From the NCBI GenBank assembly GCA_965370435.1, contig CBDUUP010000306.1, positions 1-5,488 on the forward strand: a DNA stretch of 5,488 bases. The letters run 5' to 3'. Source of the stretch: CBDUUP01 sp965370435 (lineage in GTDB: Bacteria > Chloroflexota > Anaerolineae > Anaerolineales > UBA11579). Under the pieces are notes generated by a model, which was not told the DNA's origin, did not search any database, and worked only from the letters and a program-made list of their open reading frames with translations. The first letter of the stretch is position 1; each line of letters begins with the position of its first letter. Positions 1 through 5,488 of the stretch are shown here, piece by piece. The position numbers were made by a program, and so were the translations under genes.

Positions 1-5
1 TGGAC

Positions 6-27
6 TCTGTGTCTCTGTGGTGAAATG
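6..27. repeat. Possible end of a dispersed palindromic repeat at the window edge
   Basis: The first bases carry a TGTGTCTCTGTG core (8-19) followed by GTGAAA. It matches 10 of 12 bases with TGTATCTTTGTG at 4821-4832, which is the right arm of the palindrome described at 4783-4840. Tracts of this kind are common as dispersed intergenic repeats in environmental bacterial genomes; that is from general knowledge and was not searched. Only one arm lies inside the window, so pairing cannot be tested. The rest of 1-89 is AT-rich 3' flank of the leftward operon, with no convincing terminator. Confidence 0.3.
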
Positions 28-89
28 TTTTAAATATATGGTCATGTCGATGATCTTACATAAAAACTATCAGGTAGAAATAAAATAAA

Positions 90-1955
90 CTAGAAATATC
101 CATAACGAGTGATCATAACCGGGAGGTTGTGCAAAAACACGGCGGCCAAAAGTATCACCGCCAGCGTGTACAGAGACTTCCGCCTCTGTTTTACGCTCTC
201 CAGAAATTGAGCCGCCAACAACGGCAGAACCGCAAAAACCTGGAGCATGTAAGTGGCCTTGACCGTGTCCCCCTTGTAATTGGGATACTGGATCAGAAAG
301 ACCAGATACCCTGCCAGGGAAACCAGAATCACAAAGAAAAGCAGCCCGTACCGGGAGTAAGTTTGCCAGTCCTCGTCTGAGCGGTTGACAAAGCCTTTCC
401 AGGCCTGCATCCCCCCGACCGCCACCCCCGCCAACAAGACCAGGGTCGGGAAAAGCGAGACCAGATTCACCCGCCCCAGATACGGCCCCATAGCTTCCCG
501 GTTGCTCGAAGACCATTCATGGCTCACCGGATCATACCCCGTCACCACGAAATAATTCCAGTAATCCCCCCATATCTCCGAATAGAAAATGGGGAGCAGC
601 CGGTTCCCAAAAACCAGCCGGGTGGGATTGGTGAAGAGGTCCTCCAACCCCAGGTCGAAGTAGAATTCCGCCGGTTGGCTGGATAAAGTATCGGTCGGGT
701 CTCGCGGCAGGGAGGTCACCGAGCCGAACCTGACCTGCATGGACAGGTAGAACCAGCCTCCTACAACGAAGGCGACCAGGAAACTCACTACCGCAGTTCG
801 TACGAAGGGGAAGGCCTCCCTTTTGTATTTCAAGTGCAGCATCAGCGCTGAGAGGAGGATAGCCGGGAACATCGCCATCCCCCATTGGCGGCTCAAGATC
901 AGCAAACCCAGGAGGACACCCAGGAGGATTGCGTCTGCGACCCGATTCTTTTCCGGTTCAAATAGCATCACCATCACCTGGTAAATGCTCAACACCGTCA
1001 GGAAGGCGACCAGCGGCTCCCCTCGGGCGAAGGCGAAGCTCTTATAATAAACCGGCAGCATGCCCAGCAGCGCCAGCGCGGTGACCTTGAAGGCCGCGTT
1101 CTGGGGACGGAGAAGGCCGCACAGCTTGATGAAGAAATAGGTCAACCCGATCGAGAAGAGGAAGTTCTGCAATTGATAGAACTTCCCCGCGATGAAGGTG
1201 CAGTAATCAACCCCGGAGATGAACACCCAACTTTTCGGGCTGGTCGTCTCGCACAGCTTCAAACTCAAGGAGGGAAAAACGTAAGGCAGGGGCGGGGAAA
1301 AATACTCGTGGGTGTCTTCAAAGGCCGGAAGCCGGTTCTCCGCCAGGGTGACTACGTAATCCAGATGCCCCAGGCCGTCATATCCGATGGTGGGGTCGTG
1401 GGTGAGGGCGTTGAAGAACACTGCCCCGTTGATGAACAAGAAAACCGCAACCAGCGGCTTCACCATTCGCCCGCCGCTCAGAAAGGGGCTGGCAATCCCA
1501 GATTCGCTGAGGAGGAACATCGCCAACATCTGAGCGCAGATCACCGCGCCCAAAAGGGAAAAAGGCGCCAAACGCGAATAATAGGCGCTGGCAACCACAT
1601 CCTCGGCGGTCCACACGCCCTGGTAAAAGAAAAACATGCCCGCCAGGGAGCTTGCAAACAGAACGGCCGCCAGCCCACGCCGGAGGCCGACCCGCGCCAG
1701 CAAGGCGTTCACCCTGCGGCGGGCTGGCTGAGTCCAGGCCGCATCCTGCCGCAAGCCAACCGTTATCCATACGAGGAGAACCTCCAGGATAAGCATTCCC
1801 AGGATCATGCTGACCCTTTGAGCGGAATACCCCCCCAGCCAGGCGTGTTTCGGGTCCCCAGGGATCGCCAATAGATAGATCAGCGTCCCCAGACCCTCCA
1901 GAGAGGAGAGCAAGAAAAAAACCTTGAGAGCGAGGTTGACCTTTTGATCTTTCAT
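90..1955 (-). CDS. Polytopic membrane glycosyltransferase, GT-C-like (PMT/ArnT superfamily)
   Basis: The protein has 621 residues from the ATG at 1955 and about 12-15 hydrophobic helices. It probably transfers a sugar from a polyprenyl-phosphate donor on the outer face of the cytoplasmic membrane; that role is inferred from the fold. The motif GYDGLGHLDY (191-200, with D193 and H197) sits in a large loop after the helix at about 166-184, and EYFSPPLPY follows at 217-225. Both resemble the first outer loop of GT-C enzymes, which bears the catalytic acid. Later GT-C-like features are RGEPL (311-315), a GLLILSR segment (350-356) and KATYMLQ (566-572) before the last helices. Unusually, about 165 residues with four helices precede the canonical first helix. 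A TTG at 1994, overlapping the rhomboid stop as TTGA, would add 13 residues; GAGGG lies only 2 nt before it. I prefer the ATG because it leads directly into the first hydrophobic helix, although no ribosome binding site is clear there. Last gene of the gmk cluster. Acceptor and sugar are unknown. Confidence 0.75.
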   Translation of the reverse strand: MKDQKVNLALKVFFLLSSLEGLGTLIYLLAIPGDPKHAWLGGYSAQRVSMILGMLILEVLLVWITVGLRQDAAWTQPARRRVNALLARVGLRRGLAAVLFASSLAGMFFFYQGVWTAEDVVASAYYSRLAPFSLLGAVICAQMLAMFLLSESGIASPFLSGGRMVKPLVAVFLFINGAVFFNALTHDPTIGYDGLGHLDYVVTLAENRLPAFEDTHEYFSPPLPYVFPSLSLKLCETTSPKSWVFISGVDYCTFIAGKFYQLQNFLFSIGLTYFFIKLCGLLRPQNAAFKVTALALLGMLPVYYKSFAFARGEPLVAFLTVLSIYQVMVMLFEPEKNRVADAILLGVLLGLLILSRQWGMAMFPAILLSALMLHLKYKREAFPFVRTAVVSFLVAFVVGGWFYLSMQVRFGSVTSLPRDPTDTLSSQPAEFYFDLGLEDLFTNPTRLVFGNRLLPIFYSEIWGDYWNYFVVTGYDPVSHEWSSSNREAMGPYLGRVNLVSLFPTLVLLAGVAVGGMQAWKGFVNRSDEDWQTYSRYGLLFFVILVSLAGYLVFLIQYPNYKGDTVKATYMLQVFAVLPLLAAQFLESVKQRRKSLYTLAVILLAAVFLHNLPVMITRYGYF

Positions 1956-1990
1956 GGGTTCTGCATCAGAGTAGGCAAGGTATCCGAGCC

Positions 1991-2776
1991 TCAATTCCCT
2001 CGTAAGAAGATGACTGCCATCGCCAGGAAGGCAAAGACCATCCCTACGCCCAACCCGGCGAGAATCATGTCGCTAGAGTCTCGCTCGTCAACCAGGGAAT
2101 ATTCCGGGGCAATGCCCTCCATATGGTAAACTGGCCCGGCGAACCAGGTGAACGCCAATCCAGCGACCAACCCGCCCATATGGCCCCAGTTATCTATGCC
2201 CGGCGAGAGGCCGATCACAAAATTGATCGCCGCGATGTTGATGACGCTTCTCAAAGAACGGCGGGCTGCGCTTCCGAACACCTTCTGGTTGCGGTAGGCA
2301 AATACTCCCTGCGCGCCGATGATACCAAAGATGGCGGTGGAGGAACCCAAAGAAGGCGCTGCGGTGAAGGTCATCGAAACCACGTTTCCGGCAAAGCCGC
2401 CCAGCAGATAGAGCAGCAAAAAGCGCCCGTGTCCAAAATGGCGTTCCAGCCCCGGCCCAAGGATGTACAAAGCGTACATATTGAAGCCAATGTGGAGGAA
2501 CGAGCCATGCAGCAGCATGGGGGTGAACAACCGCCAAAGCTCTCCGGCCTGGATTAACTCGTTCACTTTCACGCCATAATAAACCGGCCAATCATAGCCA
2601 AGGATGGAGTCACTGGCGAGTTGAAAGATAAAGACCAGCGCCGTCAAGCCCAGGATGGTGTACGTGACCGTGGGTCTGCTGGAAGGCATCCGCACAGCGA
2701 CTGGGTGGGGTGGAGGCGCGGGTGATGGAGCCGGTTCGATAGGGAAACGCTCGGGTTGGGGGATTTCTGAGGTCAT
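1991..2776 (-). CDS. Rhomboid family intramembrane serine protease
   Basis: A 261-residue membrane protease that would cut transmembrane substrates within the bilayer. A proline-rich cytoplasmic N-terminus (about 6-26) precedes the first helix (38-56). WR at 81-82 is the usual loop-1 motif. HIGFN (H95, N99) supplies the likely oxyanion residues. GSSTAIFG (144-151) carries the nucleophile, S146, and WGHMGG (197-202) the catalytic H199, so the Ser-His dyad is complete. The residue after the serine is Thr instead of the common Gly of GxSG. An extra C-terminal helix (about 237-257) gives a 6+1 topology. The gene starts in an ATGA overlap with the gmk stop, which suggests translational coupling; AAGG (2784-2787 on the minus strand) lies 7 nt before the ATG. 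The family is certain; the substrate is not known. The downstream membrane glycosyltransferase is a neighbour and not evidently a substrate. Confidence 0.93.
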   Translation of the reverse strand: MTSEIPQPERFPIEPAPSPAPPPHPVAVRMPSSRPTVTYTILGLTALVFIFQLASDSILGYDWPVYYGVKVNELIQAGELWRLFTPMLLHGSFLHIGFNMYALYILGPGLERHFGHGRFLLLYLLGGFAGNVVSMTFTAAPSLGSSTAIFGIIGAQGVFAYRNQKVFGSAARRSLRSVINIAAINFVIGLSPGIDNWGHMGGLVAGLAFTWFAGPVYHMEGIAPEYSLVDERDSSDMILAGLGVGMVFAFLAMAVIFLRGN

Positions 2777-3396
2777 AAGGTTACCTTGCGGGGATGGACG
2801 CGCTGGTGTTCGGCTCGGATGATAGCCTCGATGGAGTCTACGGCCTCATCGAGTTGGTCGGTGGGGTTGACGACCACGTAATCAAAATCCTCCACCCGCT
2901 TGAATTCCTGGCGAGCCGTGGCGATGCGCAGCTTGAGGCCCTCGGGAGTCTCGCTCTTGCGGGCTTGCAGTCGTTCCACCAGTTCTTGCTCGGTGCGGGT
3001 GCTGAGAAAGATCAACAGGGCGTCGGGGCATAATTCCCGGATGGTGGCCGCGCCCTGCACGTCCAGGCGCATGACGACGTCTTTGCCGCTGTCCAGGGCC
3101 TGGCGCACCTGCTCTTTGGGGATGCCTTTGTAATCGTTGTAGACGATGGCGTATTCCAGCAGTTCATCCTTCTCGATCATATCGGCGAATTCGTCATGGG
3201 AGACGAAAAAATAATCCGCGCCGTGGACCTCGTCGGCCCGTTTGGGGCGGGTATTGGCGGTGACGACGAAATGGAAGGGCAGACTGCGCTCCTTCATGCG
3301 ATCAATCACCGAGTCCTTGCCTACCCCCGAAGGCCCGGAGACGACGATCAACAAAGGCTCCGGCTGGGGGATGATATCCAAGTATTCTGAATTCAC
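2773..3396 (-). CDS. gmk: Guanylate kinase, with variant GMP-binding loop
   Basis: A 207-residue cytosolic kinase that makes GDP from GMP and ATP, a normal family length. The P-loop GPSGVGKDS is at 21-29. The GMP-binding segment TANTRPKRADEVHGADYFF (46-64) keeps the two arginines (R50, R53) and Y62. E81 matches the guanine-contacting Glu. LDVQGA (111-116) and the lid region around R142-R157 are also typical. Odd point: the usual NYYGT/S loop reads NDYKGIP (87-93), so the second Tyr is K90 and the Ser/Thr that contacts guanine is I92. I recall similar sequences in Chloroflexota, but did not search. The start is GTG, fixed by AGGAG at 3403-3407 with a 6-nt spacer. It is the first gene of the leftward cluster, and its TGA overlaps the rhomboid ATG. 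No good promoter is visible upstream. A diverged paralogue with another nucleotide preference is possible. Confidence 0.92.
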   Translation of the reverse strand: MNSEYLDIIPQPEPLLIVVSGPSGVGKDSVIDRMKERSLPFHFVVTANTRPKRADEVHGADYFFVSHDEFADMIEKDELLEYAIVYNDYKGIPKEQVRQALDSGKDVVMRLDVQGAATIRELCPDALLIFLSTRTEQELVERLQARKSETPEGLKLRIATARQEFKRVEDFDYVVVNPTDQLDEAVDSIEAIIRAEHQRVHPRKVTL

Positions 3397-3402
3397 TACA
3401 CG

Positions 3403-3407
3403 CTCCT
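3403..3407 (-). promoter_or_regulatory. Shine-Dalgarno site of gmk
   Basis: AGGAG on the minus strand lies 6 nt before a GTG codon at 3396. This is a near-ideal spacing, and it decides the gmk start because no ATG is available at that end of the frame. Confidence 0.75.
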
Positions 3408-3458
3408 GAACGGTTAGATAGCAGGCAAGTCTGGGCGTATTTGTAAGTCAATGCCATC

Positions 3459-3571
3459 ACCCTCACCCCAGTCCCTCAACCTACCGGTCTCGGGCCTTGC
3501 CCCTCTCCCTTCCAGGGAGAGGGGGACGACCAAAGGTCGTAGAACAGCCGAAGGCTGTTCGGGGTGAGGGT
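3459..3571. repeat. Structured REP/MITE-like intergenic repeat
   Basis: A 113-bp element bounded by perfect 11-bp inverted ends, ACCCTCACCCC (3459-3469) and GGGGTGAGGGT (3561-3571). Inside are three successive perfect hairpins: CCCCTCTCCCT with its complement (3500-3510 and 3514-3524, 3-nt spacer), ACGACC with GGTCGT (3526-3531 and 3535-3540, AAA loop), and GAACAGCC with GGCTGTTC (3542-3549 and 3553-3560, GAA loop). The whole could fold as a multi-branched cruciform or RNA. It encodes no protein. CCCTCACCCC-type inverted repeats are known as dispersed elements in many bacteria, so I infer a non-autonomous mobile or REP-like repeat. It sits between two divergent transcription units. No T-tract follows any stem, so it is not a typical terminator. 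Confidence 0.75.
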
Positions 3572-3613
3572 AAAACGTCCCAAATCAACCAACAACAACT
3601 GCGCGCCACAGTC

Positions 3614-3642
3614 TCACCATTTCATTGATTTGTGATTATAAT
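3614..3642 (+). promoter_or_regulatory. Candidate promoter for fmdB-GNAT
   Basis: A perfect -10 hexamer TATAAT lies at 3637-3642, 31 nt before the ATG at 3674. At a 17-nt spacing the -35 position reads TCACCA (3614-3619), which matches only three bases of TTGACA. The surrounding 3621-3660 is AT-rich, unlike the adjoining coding DNA. The expected transcription start near 3649 would give a leader of about 25 nt that carries GAGG (3665-3668), 5 nt before the start codon. Confidence 0.5.
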
Positions 3643-3673
3643 CTATGTATGAGAAAATTTCAGTGAGGTTGCT

Positions 3674-4060
3674 ATGCCCTTTTACCAATACCGGTGTTTA
3701 GATTGCAAGAAACGCTTCGAAATACGCTTGAGCTACCAGGAATACGGCGAAAAGTCGGTGAACTGCCTCCACTGCGAAAGCGGCCAGGTGCAGCGCAGCA
3801 TCGGCCGCATCCGCTTCGCCCGTTCGGAGGAGAGCCGCCTGGAATCCCTGGCCGACCCCGCCGCGCTGGAAGGCATCGAAGACGACCCCAAGGCTATGGC
3901 GAAATTGATGCGCACGATGGGCAGTGAAATGGGCGAGGAAATGCCCCCCGAATTTGACGAGGTGGTCAACCGCCTGGAATCGGGGCAATCCCCGGAAGAA
4001 ATCGAGGAAGCCCTCCCCGACCTGGGCGGGATGGACGACTTCGGAGGCGACGATTTCTAA
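3674..4060 (+). CDS. FmdB family zinc ribbon protein
   Basis: A 128-residue soluble protein. Residues 1-45 form an FmdB/CxxC_CxxC_SSSS-type zinc ribbon: it begins MPFYQYRC and carries C8, C11, C31 and C34 in two CxxC pairs, which would bind one zinc ion. The family is named after FmdB of the methylotroph formamidase cluster. Its members are often annotated as putative regulators, but the molecular role is not established. After the ribbon comes a strongly acidic tail (about 50-128) rich in Glu, Asp and Met, with a predicted helical part (EEIEEALP, 113-120) and an end of Gly and Asp. That makes it longer than the shortest family members, which are mostly ribbon. GAGG at 3665-3668 supports the ATG. 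It is the first gene of a rightward pair, with a GNAT gene 9 nt downstream, and is probably transcribed from the TATAAT promoter. Confidence 0.85.
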   Translation: MPFYQYRCLDCKKRFEIRLSYQEYGEKSVNCLHCESGQVQRSIGRIRFARSEESRLESLADPAALEGIEDDPKAMAKLMRTMGSEMGEEMPPEFDEVVNRLESGQSPEEIEEALPDLGGMDDFGGDDF

Positions 4061-4069
4061 CCTACAGCC

Positions 4070-4663
4070 ATGTCTGATGAAACCTCCTCACCCCCAAGCT
4101 TCACTTTCCATCCCTTGACCCCTGAACGGTGGGAGGATTTTGAATCCGTGATGGGCAAACGCGGCGGCACCGGCGGCTGTTGGTGCATGTACTGGCGGGT
4201 GAGCCACAAAGAATTCGAAGCCCAAAAGGGAGAGGACAACAAACAATTGATGAACGGGATGGTCAAATCGGGGGTGGTTCCCGGCATCCTCGCTTACGTG
4301 AATGGTCAGCCTGCAGGATGGTGCTCCGTCGCCCCCCGGGAGGATTACCCCCGCCTGGAACGCTCGCGGGTCGCCAAGCGGGTGGACGACCAGCCGGTCT
4401 GGTCGGTGGTTTGCTTCTTCGTCGCCAAGGGATTCCGCCGCCAGGGGCTGTCAGTGAGGCTGCTCCAGGCCGCGGTTGAATATGCCAAAACGCAGGGGGC
4501 CAAGATCATCGAAGGCTATCCCATCGAACCCAAGAAAGACCAGATGCCGGAGGTCTTCGCCTGGATAGGCTTCGCCGAGGTGTTCCGCCAGGCGGGATTT
4601 GAAGAGGTAGCCCGCAGGTCGGAGACGCGGCCCTTTATGCGCTATTATGTTGAAGAATCTTGA
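4070..4663 (+). CDS. GNAT family N-acetyltransferase
   Basis: A 197-residue soluble acetyltransferase that probably uses acetyl-CoA; the acceptor cannot be told. The acetyl-CoA-binding region is VVCFFVAKGFRRQGLSVRLL (113-132). The strand is followed by R123-R-Q-G126-L-S128, the family's (R/Q)xxGx(G/A) loop with Ser in the last place, and then a helix. Upstream, GGCWCMYWR (35-43) with two cysteines is a hallmark of one GNAT subgroup that I recognise only loosely, and PAGWCSVAPRE (81-91) is the usual central strand and turn. GFAEVFRQAGFEEVAR (167-182) and RPFMRYYVE (187-195) fit the C-terminal GNAT strands, so the gene looks whole. It lies 9 nt after fmdB and probably shares its transcript. No ribosome binding site is evident before the ATG; GGAGG at 4043-4047 is 22 nt away. 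Translation may therefore depend on coupling to fmdB. Confidence 0.88.
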   Translation: MSDETSSPPSFTFHPLTPERWEDFESVMGKRGGTGGCWCMYWRVSHKEFEAQKGEDNKQLMNGMVKSGVVPGILAYVNGQPAGWCSVAPREDYPRLERSRVAKRVDDQPVWSVVCFFVAKGFRRQGLSVRLLQAAVEYAKTQGAKIIEGYPIEPKKDQMPEVFAWIGFAEVFRQAGFEEVARRSETRPFMRYYVEES

Positions 4664-4782
4664 CTAAACGAGGGCGTACTGCGCTCGAAATGACAAATCA
4701 TGGGAGGCCGGGATGAGGGTTTGTTGTATAAAGATAGCATAATCCCATTCAAGATGCCCTTCTAATGCAATAAAATAATTAT

Positions 4783-4840
4783 CACCCAGGCACGAAGACA
4801 TTAAGACAAACAAAATACTTTGTATCTTTGTGCCTGGGTG
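4783..4840. repeat. Long imperfect palindrome, dispersed-repeat type
   Basis: The arms 4783-4798 and 4825-4840 pair over 16 positions with a single G-T mismatch (4794 with 4829): CACCCAGGCACGAAGA against TCTTTGTGCCTGGGTG. The 26-nt interior contains further short complementarity (ACAAA 4806-4810 with TTTGT 4819-4823) and a direct AAGACA repeat (4795-4800 and 4803-4808). This structure resembles the abundant 'CACGAAG / CTTTGTG' intergenic repeats of environmental bacteria; that is recollection and was not searched. It could also fold in RNA downstream of the GNAT gene. No T-run follows, so I do not call it a terminator. Confidence 0.65.
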
Positions 4841-4983
4841 GTTTGGTGTTGAACAACCTCACCCTCTTATTCCAAAACTAACATTAACCATCAAACAGCA
4901 CGTACAAATATTCGTTTTAATAAAGCGCTTATCCGCCAGAATGCGCGTTATTCCACAAAATTTTATTGACCCCTCATAACACC

Positions 4984-5010
4984 AAAAGCCCCGACTTGAT
5001 GTCAGGGCTT
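4984..5010 (-). terminator. Intrinsic terminator of the Dph6-like gene
   Basis: On the minus strand AAGCCCTGAC (5010-5001) pairs with GTCGGGGCTT (4995-4986) around an ATCAA loop. This gives a 10-bp stem with one G-T wobble. The stem runs into TTTTGG, a short U-tract. It begins about 58 nt after the stop of the leftward gene ending at 5068, the right place and direction. Read on the plus strand it lacks a T-tract, so it would not serve the GNAT transcript well. Confidence 0.7.
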
Positions 5011-5067
5011 CAAGAATGTATTTGGTGCATTTACTAATTTTCACGACGCCTTTATTTTAGCTTCAAG

Positions 5068-5488
5068 CTAATTGTCTAGCAGTATATCGCAAAAATAAAA
5101 CGATTCTCTTAGAACCACCTCGCCCAATTTGCATCTTAAAGGCTCACGGAAAATTGGACCATCGTAAACGAAAGTATGATATTCTCCATTTTCACCGCAT
5201 GGGTCAACATCTGCAGGAAGCTGATTGATAAATTCTTCATCAATGGGTCTTCCTACGAAAGATTTGTCGAGAACTTTTGAATCGACGCAAACCACAAACC
5301 CCTCAAAGCCCAACTCTAAAAATATTTTAATGTTTTCATGGGTGTCTCTTTCCCATAAAGGGAAGAGACTGCTCATTTTTATCTTGTCAAGATTTTCGAT
5401 TCTTCGGCTTTTCACTTTTTTCAAAAATAAATCTCCAAAAGCTACCGTGTTGATTTCCTGGTTTTGTAGCTTAAGAAATCTTTCTTCC
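5068..5488 (-). CDS. Dph6-related ATP pyrophosphatase (DUF71/COG2102), 3' part only
   Basis: The frame stays open from the stop at 5068 to the right edge, giving 139 visible residues; the N-terminus lies outside the window. The TTG at 5424 is not the real start, because the upstream codons read VAFGDLF (15-21), a conserved family stretch. Other family marks are FPLWERDT (42-49), GFVVCVDSK (63-71), the hallmark DPCGENGEYHTFVYDGP (95-111), and GEVVLRESFYFCDIL (122-136) near the end. The missing N-terminal half should hold the PP-loop that binds ATP. Archaeal and eukaryotic relatives make diphthamide on elongation factor 2. Bacteria lack diphthamide, and roles such as B12 salvage have been proposed for some bacterial members, so the function here is open. 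GC over 5101-5400 is 119/300 (40%), against 84/120 (70%) in two sampled GNAT stretches. A leftward terminator follows. Confidence 0.88.
   Translation of the reverse strand, partial: EERFLKLQNQEINTVAFGDLFLKKVKSRRIENLDKIKMSSLFPLWERDTHENIKIFLELGFEGFVVCVDSKVLDKSFVGRPIDEEFINQLPADVDPCGENGEYHTFVYDGPIFREPLRCKLGEVVLRESFYFCDILLDN

Larger units (their letters stand above)
4664..5067. other. AT-rich intergenic region of about 400 bp
   Basis: No supportable gene lies here. From left to right it holds a 3' flank of the GNAT gene with a GCGCTCGAAATGACA tract (4681-4695), an AT-rich stretch, an imperfect palindrome (4783-4840), about 140 bp of unremarkable AT-rich DNA, and a leftward terminator (4984-5010). 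A short inverted repeat, TTAGCT-TCA-AGCTAA (5057-5071), overlaps the stop codon of the right-hand gene. The one open frame (61 codons on the minus strand, 4859-5044) runs through the terminator and looks random. Confidence 0.6.

Noticed and set aside
1173..1874. 233-codon open frame on the plus strand
   Set aside because: It lies wholly antisense to the glycosyltransferase gene, has a low-complexity composition rich in Gln, Gly and Arg, and shows no domain. High GC on the opposite strand explains it.
2123..2557. 144-codon plus-strand frame across the rhomboid gene
   Set aside because: It is antisense to a clear rhomboid with intact catalytic motifs, and its own sequence has no recognisable fold.
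3423..3451. Possible leftward gmk promoter with TTGACT at 3446-3451 (minus strand)
   Set aside because: At a 17-nt spacing the -10 position reads TTGCCT, a poor match; no convincing pair was found.
4783..4840. Palindrome as a rho-independent terminator for the GNAT gene
   Set aside because: The interior between the arms is 26 nt and no T-run follows the right arm, so a repeat is the better reading.
4859..5044. 61-codon minus-strand frame in the intergenic region
   Set aside because: It crosses the terminator hairpin, is Cys-rich without pattern and has no family resemblance.
5422..5424. TTG as start codon of the Dph6-like gene
   Set aside because: The frame remains open to the window edge, and the codons before it encode the conserved VAFGDLF segment, so the gene starts outside the window.
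1..5488. CRISPR array, tRNA, rRNA or transposase
   Set aside because: No regularly spaced direct repeats, cloverleaf, rRNA-like tract or transposase motif was seen on either strand.

Overview
The window suggests a bacterium of moderately high GC, most likely a member of the Chloroflexota (Anaerolineae-like). The hints are a guanylate kinase with a variant GMP loop of the type I associate with that phylum, an FmdB-type zinc ribbon with a long acidic tail, and a polytopic GT-C-like sugar transferase. The assignment rests on protein flavour only and is moderate to low in confidence.

Layout. Bases 1-89 are the 3' flank of a leftward operon and begin with what looks like the end of a dispersed repeat. 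Bases 90-3396 hold three tightly packed leftward genes, transcribed from right to left: guanylate kinase (gmk, GTG start with a strong ribosome binding site), a rhomboid intramembrane serine protease joined to it by an ATGA overlap, and a large GT-C-like membrane glycosyltransferase. Bases 3397-3673 are a divergent intergenic region. It holds a compact structured repeat (11-bp perfect inverted ends enclosing three hairpins) and a promoter with a perfect TATAAT for the rightward pair. Bases 3674-4663 hold that pair: an FmdB-family zinc ribbon protein and a GNAT acetyltransferase, 9 nt apart.

From about 4700 the sequence turns AT-rich. Bases 4664-5067 are non-coding as far as I can see. They contain a long imperfect palindrome of a dispersed-repeat type and an intrinsic terminator that faces left. 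Bases 5068-5488 hold the C-terminal part of a leftward gene of the Dph6-related ATP-pyrophosphatase family (DUF71/COG2102). It runs off the right edge of the window and has clearly lower GC than the other genes.

How the genes work together: the gmk-rhomboid-glycosyltransferase cluster joins a housekeeping nucleotide kinase to two membrane proteins, with no obvious shared pathway. fmdB and the GNAT gene are probably co-transcribed, and neither has a predictable substrate. I see no defence system, CRISPR array, tRNA, rRNA or transposase. The points most worth a second look are the altered GMP-binding loop of the guanylate kinase, the two structured repeats, the membrane-helix extension of the glycosyltransferase, and the change in composition around the Dph6-like gene.
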